Positions 62,985 through 64,000 of a stretch of DNA of 64,000 nt are shown piece after piece (position 1 is the stretch's first letter; every line of letters starts with the position of its first letter). The notes beneath the pieces were generated by a model. That model was not told the origin of the DNA. It saw only the letters and a list, made by a program, of their open reading frames with translations, and searched no databases. This DNA is from Psychroserpens damuponensis. GTDB lineage: Bacteria > Bacteroidota > Bacteroidia > Flavobacteriales > Flavobacteriaceae. Position numbers and translations under genes: made by a program. The stretch is taken from assembly GCF_000826655.1 (NCBI RefSeq), contig NZ_JXJO01000022.1, forward strand, positions 1-64,000, read 5' to 3'.

Positions 62985-63071
62985 GCGTTAGCGATTGAAC
63001 GGTTTGTTTGAGCTCCTTTTTGTTTTTCTAAAAAAGAGCGAGTAGTGAAAGCGCGACCCTTGTGGTAACGC
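62985..63071 (-). repeat. GCGTT/AACGC-bounded small element, copy C (inverted)
   Basis: An 87-base element whose minus strand reads GCGTTACCACAAGGGTCGCG at the start and TTCAATCGCTAACGC at the end, matching copy B. The middle again forms an A/T-rich hairpin (GCTC...CTTTTT with AAAAAAGAGC). It ends 10 bases from the thiolase stop codon. Confidence 0.7.
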
Positions 63072-63081
63072 CCAAATTATT

Positions 63082-64000
63082 TTACATATCTACACGTTCA
63101 ATAACCGCTGCGTAGCCTTGTCCAACACCAATACACATGGTTACCAATGCATATTTTTTATTTTGTTCGTGTAATTCTAAAGCTGCCGAATACGCAACTC
63201 TGGCTCCAGTAACTCCAAGTGGATGACCAATAGCGATTGCGCCTCCGTTTGGGTTAATTCTTGGGTCGTTATCTGCCAATCCCCAAGCACGAATGCAAGC
63301 CAAAGATTGTGCGGCAAAGGCTTCGTTAAGCTCGATGATATCGATATCGTCCATGGTTAGACCAGCTTTTTCTAATGCTTTATTTGAGGCTTGCACTGGA
63401 CCAATACCCATAATTCTTGGCTCGACACCAACCACAGCAGAACTCACAATTCTTGCTATAGGTTTTAAATTATACTTTTTCACTGCATCTTCGGATGCGA
63501 TAATGGTTGCTGCTGCTCCATCGTTTAATCCAGAAGAATTTCCTGCGGTTACGCTTCCGCCTTCTTTTTTGAATGCTGCTCTTAGTTTTCCTAAAACTTC
63601 TAAGGATGAGCTTGGTTTTATAAACTCATCTTTTGAAAATTGGATAGGGTCTTTTTTACGTTGTGGAATTTCGACTGTTACAATTTCTTTTGCTAGTCGT
63701 CCGTTTTCTTGTGCTTTGGTTGCCTTTTGCTGACTCCAAAGTGCGAATTTATCTTGGTCTTCGCGAGAGATATTATATTTTTCGACTAGGTTTTCAGCAG
63801 TCATTCCCATGCCATCTGTTCCATACATTTCCTTCATTTTCGGATTAATAAAACGCCATCCGAAAGTAGAATCATACATTTTAGAATCGCCTCCAAAAGC
63901 GCTTGATGGTTTTGCCATAACGTATGGTCCACGCGTCATGTTCTCCACTCCACCAGAAATAAAAATATCTCCATCTCCTGCCTTTATAGCTCTATTTGCG
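63082..64000 (-). CDS. acetyl-CoA C-acyltransferase (thiolase), partial
   Basis: The C-terminal 305 residues of a thiolase; the gene continues beyond the window, because the frame stays open to position 64000 (the first visible codons encode ANRAIKAGDGDIFISGGVEN). The visible blocks are NSSGLNDGAAATIIASEDAV, ELNEAFAAQSLACIRAW, NPNGGAIAIGHPLGVTGARV and CIGVGQGYAAVIERVDM, with the catalytic His in GHPLG and Cys in MCIGVGQG. In this setting it is probably PaaJ/PcaF, releasing acetyl-CoA from 3-oxoadipyl-CoA, though a general beta-oxidation thiolase is possible. Confidence 0.92.
   Translation of the reverse strand, partial: ANRAIKAGDGDIFISGGVENMTRGPYVMAKPSSAFGGDSKMYDSTFGWRFINPKMKEMYGTDGMGMTAENLVEKYNISREDQDKFALWSQQKATKAQENGRLAKEIVTVEIPQRKKDPIQFSKDEFIKPSSSLEVLGKLRAAFKKEGGSVTAGNSSGLNDGAAATIIASEDAVKKYNLKPIARIVSSAVVGVEPRIMGIGPVQASNKALEKAGLTMDDIDIIELNEAFAAQSLACIRAWGLADNDPRINPNGGAIAIGHPLGVTGARVAYSAALELHEQNKKYALVTMCIGVGQGYAAVIERVDM

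Larger units (their letters stand above)
62734..63081. other. 348-base intergenic region made of repeat elements
   Basis: The gap between paaZ and the thiolase holds no gene that I can see. It contains a CCCAC-GAAA-GTGGG hairpin at 62741-62754 just upstream of the paaZ start, element copy B (62787-62872), a partial GTCAT-type repeat (62921-62949) and element copy C in inverted orientation (62985-63071). Confidence 0.6.

Overview
The window is a stretch of AT-rich chromosome from a marine-type member of the Flavobacteriaceae (Bacteroidota). Several signs support this: SusC/SusD pairs, type IX secretion (T9SS) C-terminal sorting domains, a urocanate hydratase preceded by a small Cys-rich DUF5522-type protein, a fused branched-chain E1 dehydrogenase, and promoters of the Bacteroidota type (TTTG, about 18-21 bases, then TAnnTTTG). 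Shine-Dalgarno sequences are not evident, and several genes must start at TTG or GTG. No tRNA, rRNA, CRISPR array, prophage or insertion sequence was seen. The genus cannot be named from the sequence alone.

Layout. 1-8.7 kb: a putative porin, then a leftward SusC-SusD operon with two related downstream lipoproteins. 8.8-16.7 kb: rnhB, a large lipoprotein, an OmpA protein and a YejK-type nucleoid-associated protein, then lipB, a lipoprotein and a Pmp3-type membrane peptide on the other strand. 16.8-26.3 kb: a membrane-bound LuxR-type regulator, a DUF1573 protein, a thioredoxin-TPR protein, lysS, a fibronectin-diheme cytochrome, a large zinc metalloprotease and an RDD protein. 26.3-31.1 kb: a leftward cluster of small membrane proteins (one CPBP-like, plus a 52-residue peptide), a divergent TPR-like protein and two small Spy-like exported proteins. 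31.1-34.1 kb: a leftward operon of a PLP desulfhydrase/deaminase-like enzyme, a glucosaminidase-LysM lipoprotein and hemL. 34.2-48.9 kb: two very large T9SS cargo proteins enclosing a mini HExxH protein, DUF5522, hutU, a DUF4136 lipoprotein, a SulP transporter and a third Spy-like protein. 48.9-53.0 kb: branched-chain 2-oxoacid dehydrogenase E1 and E2 with a divergent Lrp/AsnC regulator. 53.0-64.0 kb: a catabolic region with a GMC oxidoreductase, a phenylacetate-CoA ligase and an aldehyde dehydrogenase, a divergent AraC regulator, then PaaY-like, PaaF/G-like, PaaZ and a thiolase cut by the window edge.

How it fits together. The right third is amino-acid and aromatic carbon catabolism. Branched-chain oxoacids go to acyl-CoAs. 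Phenylacetate is activated by PaaK and its ring is opened by PaaZ to feed beta-oxidation. The alcohol oxidoreductase and aldehyde dehydrogenase next to PaaK suggest entry from an aromatic alcohol or aldehyde such as 2-phenylethanol; that substrate is inference. The T9SS proteins, the SusCD system and the lipoproteins form the cell-surface side.

Most interesting signals not explained by standard annotation: an octamer, CTTCGGAA, present at least 19 times, far above base-composition expectation and in all reading frames; three small mobile-looking elements bounded by GCGTT/AACGC in intergenic gaps at 51.0 and 62.8-63.1 kb; a cluster pairing a 52-residue secreted-looking peptide with a CPBP-like protein that lacks the catalytic glutamates, divergent from a TPR-like gene across a 12-base direct repeat; and a PaaZ carrying an extra DUF1569/DinB-like domain.
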